From CAYWGR01 sp964458015 (GTDB taxonomy: Bacteria; Planctomycetota; Planctomycetia; Pirellulales; Thermoguttaceae): DNA of 34,181 nucleotides. A program made the position numbers and the translations under genes. The notes under the pieces were generated by a model that saw only the letters and a list, made by a program, of their open reading frames with translations, was not told where the DNA came from and did no database searches. The stretch spans positions 1 through 34,181 of the forward strand of contig CAYWGR010000040.1 of the NCBI GenBank assembly GCA_964458015.1. The letters run 5' to 3'. Every line of letters begins with the position of its first letter. The stretch's first letter is position 1. Shown here piece by piece: positions 32,834 through 34,181 of this stretch.

Positions 32834-34181
32834 TTATTCCTTGGGCACGGCGTAAAACAGCGATTTATTGTCGGGGCCGATGACGACCCGGATTTTGCCC
32901 CATGTCCAGAGCTTGCAGGGAAATTCCTTCTGTTCGTTGCCTTCCTGCCGTTTGAGGGGCAACTTGACGATTTCGTCCGGTTGGCCGAATTGCTTGGTCA
33001 GGTCTTCGCTGGTCTCTTGCCGAGACGGGATGAATTTGATCTCGCCGGCGGGCGATTGAACGGAGAAACCGCCCGGCAAGGGTTGATCGCCTGTTTTTAA
33101 CAGGTCGACGAGTTTTTCGGCCGGATCCAGCTTCTTGGCCGGCTCTTTTTCAGCTTCAGGCTCTTCTTTTTCTTCTTTCGTTGCCTTCGTGTCGCGCGAC
33201 CCGCCGGCCTTTTCACGCAAACCCGGCTTGCCGGCCACGCGGCGCGCGGTTTTGTCGGGTGTTTCGATCTTGCACATATTCAGCTTGCCTTTCTCGCTGT
33301 CGATTTTGAACGAGAAATGCTTGAGAAAGCTGAGCCCCAGCAGCGGCTGGGCGTTCGGCATATCGGCCGGCATGACCGCGCACTCGACATGCTCGACCGT
33401 GAACTTGCCGACACGCACCGAGGGAGCGAATACCTGCTTGGCCTGGACCACGCGGCCGTCGGCCAGACTGATATTGATCGTCGGATCTTGCGACGAGGGT
33501 TTGAGCCCAGCGGCTTCGGCCACTTTATTAGGCAAGGAAATGATCGAAGCGCCCGTGTCGATCGCCATGTCTTGCGAGGACTTGCCGTTGAAGACGACCG
33601 TCACGTGCCAAAGGTTGCCATCGCCCCGGCGCAGCGAGATCGTTTCCGAAAGCACATTGCCTTCGAGCTTTTTCAGGCTGCGGTCCAGTGCGGCGAACGA
33701 GCCCGTCGGTCCTAATTTGAAAGTCTTTTCACTCTCTTGGTTAATGGCTTCAAGGGCCTGTTGAACTTTTTCATCTTCCGCAAGTTGGTCATACTGTTCG
33801 TCGAGCTTGTCGTATTGCTTCCGGAGTTTCAGCAAGAGTTCGATGTATTGCTCCGAAGCGGCAACGGCGGCGGCACGTGCCGAGGTCGCCTCTTTTTCCT
33901 CCTTGTCCGACTTTTCCAAGATGACCGAGCGATCGACCAACTCGTTCGACATATTGATCAAACGATTTTTGGCATCCACGGATTTCGCGGCCTCGATCTG
34001 CATGCGAAGAACTCGCCGCTTCTCGGCGTAGTCGAGCATGACTTTTTTCTTTTCTTCCACTTTGTTTTCGGCAACGACGGCTTTTTGCTGGGCGTCGGCG
34101 GCCTTTTTGCGTAGCCCATCAAGCTCGCGGAATTTTTTAGTAAGCATCGCCTCGTCGGCCAGCACATACGATTGATTGACT
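32834..34181 (-). CDS. Coiled-coil protein with a retropepsin-like aspartic protease domain (5' end outside window)
   Basis: The frame stays open to the window edge, so the true start lies beyond 34181; about 449 residues are visible. The N-terminal part is a long charged coiled coil (roughly codons at 34150-33750). It is followed by a clan AA domain with IDTGASIIS, the catalytic Asp codon at 33557-33559, and a second hydrophobic block PLLGLSFLKHFSFKID, the usual flap/return strand. Retropepsin-like proteases act as dimers, each giving one Asp. A Lys/Glu-rich linker (about 33120-33200) joins a small C-terminal domain with LVDLLKTGDQPLPGGFSV and a conserved-looking end. Its substrate is unknown. 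Similar coiled-coil/protease pairings occur in planctomycetes. Confidence 0.85.
   Translation of the reverse strand, partial: VNQSYVLADEAMLTKKFRELDGLRKKAADAQQKAVVAENKVEEKKKVMLDYAEKRRVLRMQIEAAKSVDAKNRLINMSNELVDRSVILEKSDKEEKEATSARAAAVAASEQYIELLLKLRKQYDKLDEQYDQLAEDEKVQQALEAINQESEKTFKLGPTGSFAALDRSLKKLEGNVLSETISLRRGDGNLWHVTVVFNGKSSQDMAIDTGASIISLPNKVAEAAGLKPSSQDPTINISLADGRVVQAKQVFAPSVRVGKFTVEHVECAVMPADMPNAQPLLGLSFLKHFSFKIDSEKGKLNMCKIETPDKTARRVAGKPGLREKAGGSRDTKATKEEKEEPEAEKEPAKKLDPAEKLVDLLKTGDQPLPGGFSVQSPAGEIKFIPSRQETSEDLTKQFGQPDEIVKLPLKRQEGNEQKEFPCKLWTWGKIRVVIGPDNKSLFYAVPKE

Overview
The window most likely comes from a planctomycete (Planctomycetota, probably the Pirellulales side). The evidence is a DUF1559 prepilin-like protein, a coiled-coil retropepsin-like protease, a Gfo/Idh/MocA oxidoreductase paired with a sugar isomerase-like TIM barrel, decayed integrases of a type common in that phylum, and intergenic GGTCAG/AATCCC repeat tracts. 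This rests on family content only; there is no rRNA or marker gene in view.

Layout. 1-6578 (+) holds a DUF1559 pseudopilin, a secreted GH43-like glycosidase and a very large secreted fusion of a GH2 glycosidase with a glutaminase-A-like module (DUF4964/5127/4965/1793 type), followed by a strong hairpin-U terminator. 6894-8878 (+) holds two exported hydrolases, one metallo-beta-lactamase fold and one alpha/beta fold. 8889-11876 (-) is a type V autotransporter with an unrecognised Cys-containing N-terminal domain. 12287-14003 is a scarred integration hotspot: a perfect 16-bp palindrome, tRNA-Leu(UAG), two related C-terminal fragments of tyrosine integrases about 1.2 kb apart in the same orientation, and a membrane/coiled-coil cargo gene between them. 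14110-15303 (+) is a THUMP-type 23S rRNA methyltransferase homologue.

15471-21570 (+) is an export operon: TetR regulator, HlyD-type adaptor, two separate ABC ATPases and two ABC-2 permeases. Its order matches the E. coli ybhGFSR system with its TetR regulator, except that the double ATPase is split into two genes. The same TTGTGA-N8-TCACAM operator lies before tetR, overlapping its -10 box, and again before the adaptor gene.

21577-24611 (-) is a small catabolic unit: IclR regulator, then Gfo/Idh/MocA oxidoreductase, then a sugar isomerase/epimerase-like protein. 24627-31521 (-) is a heavy-metal RND efflux cluster (TolC-type channel, a small His/Cys-rich exported protein, a His-rich adaptor, and a CzcA/CusA pump). 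A candidate IclR operator overlaps the stop codon of the pump gene. 31612-32718 (-) is a LacI-family regulator, and 32834 to the window end (-) is the aspartic protease, cut by the window edge.

No single gene set is clearly a wholly new system. The most unusual points are the GH2/glutaminase-like fusion, the His/Cys-rich third component of the metal efflux cluster, the split and asymmetric ABC exporter with paired operators, the autotransporter's N-terminal domain, and the double integrase scar with its cargo gene.
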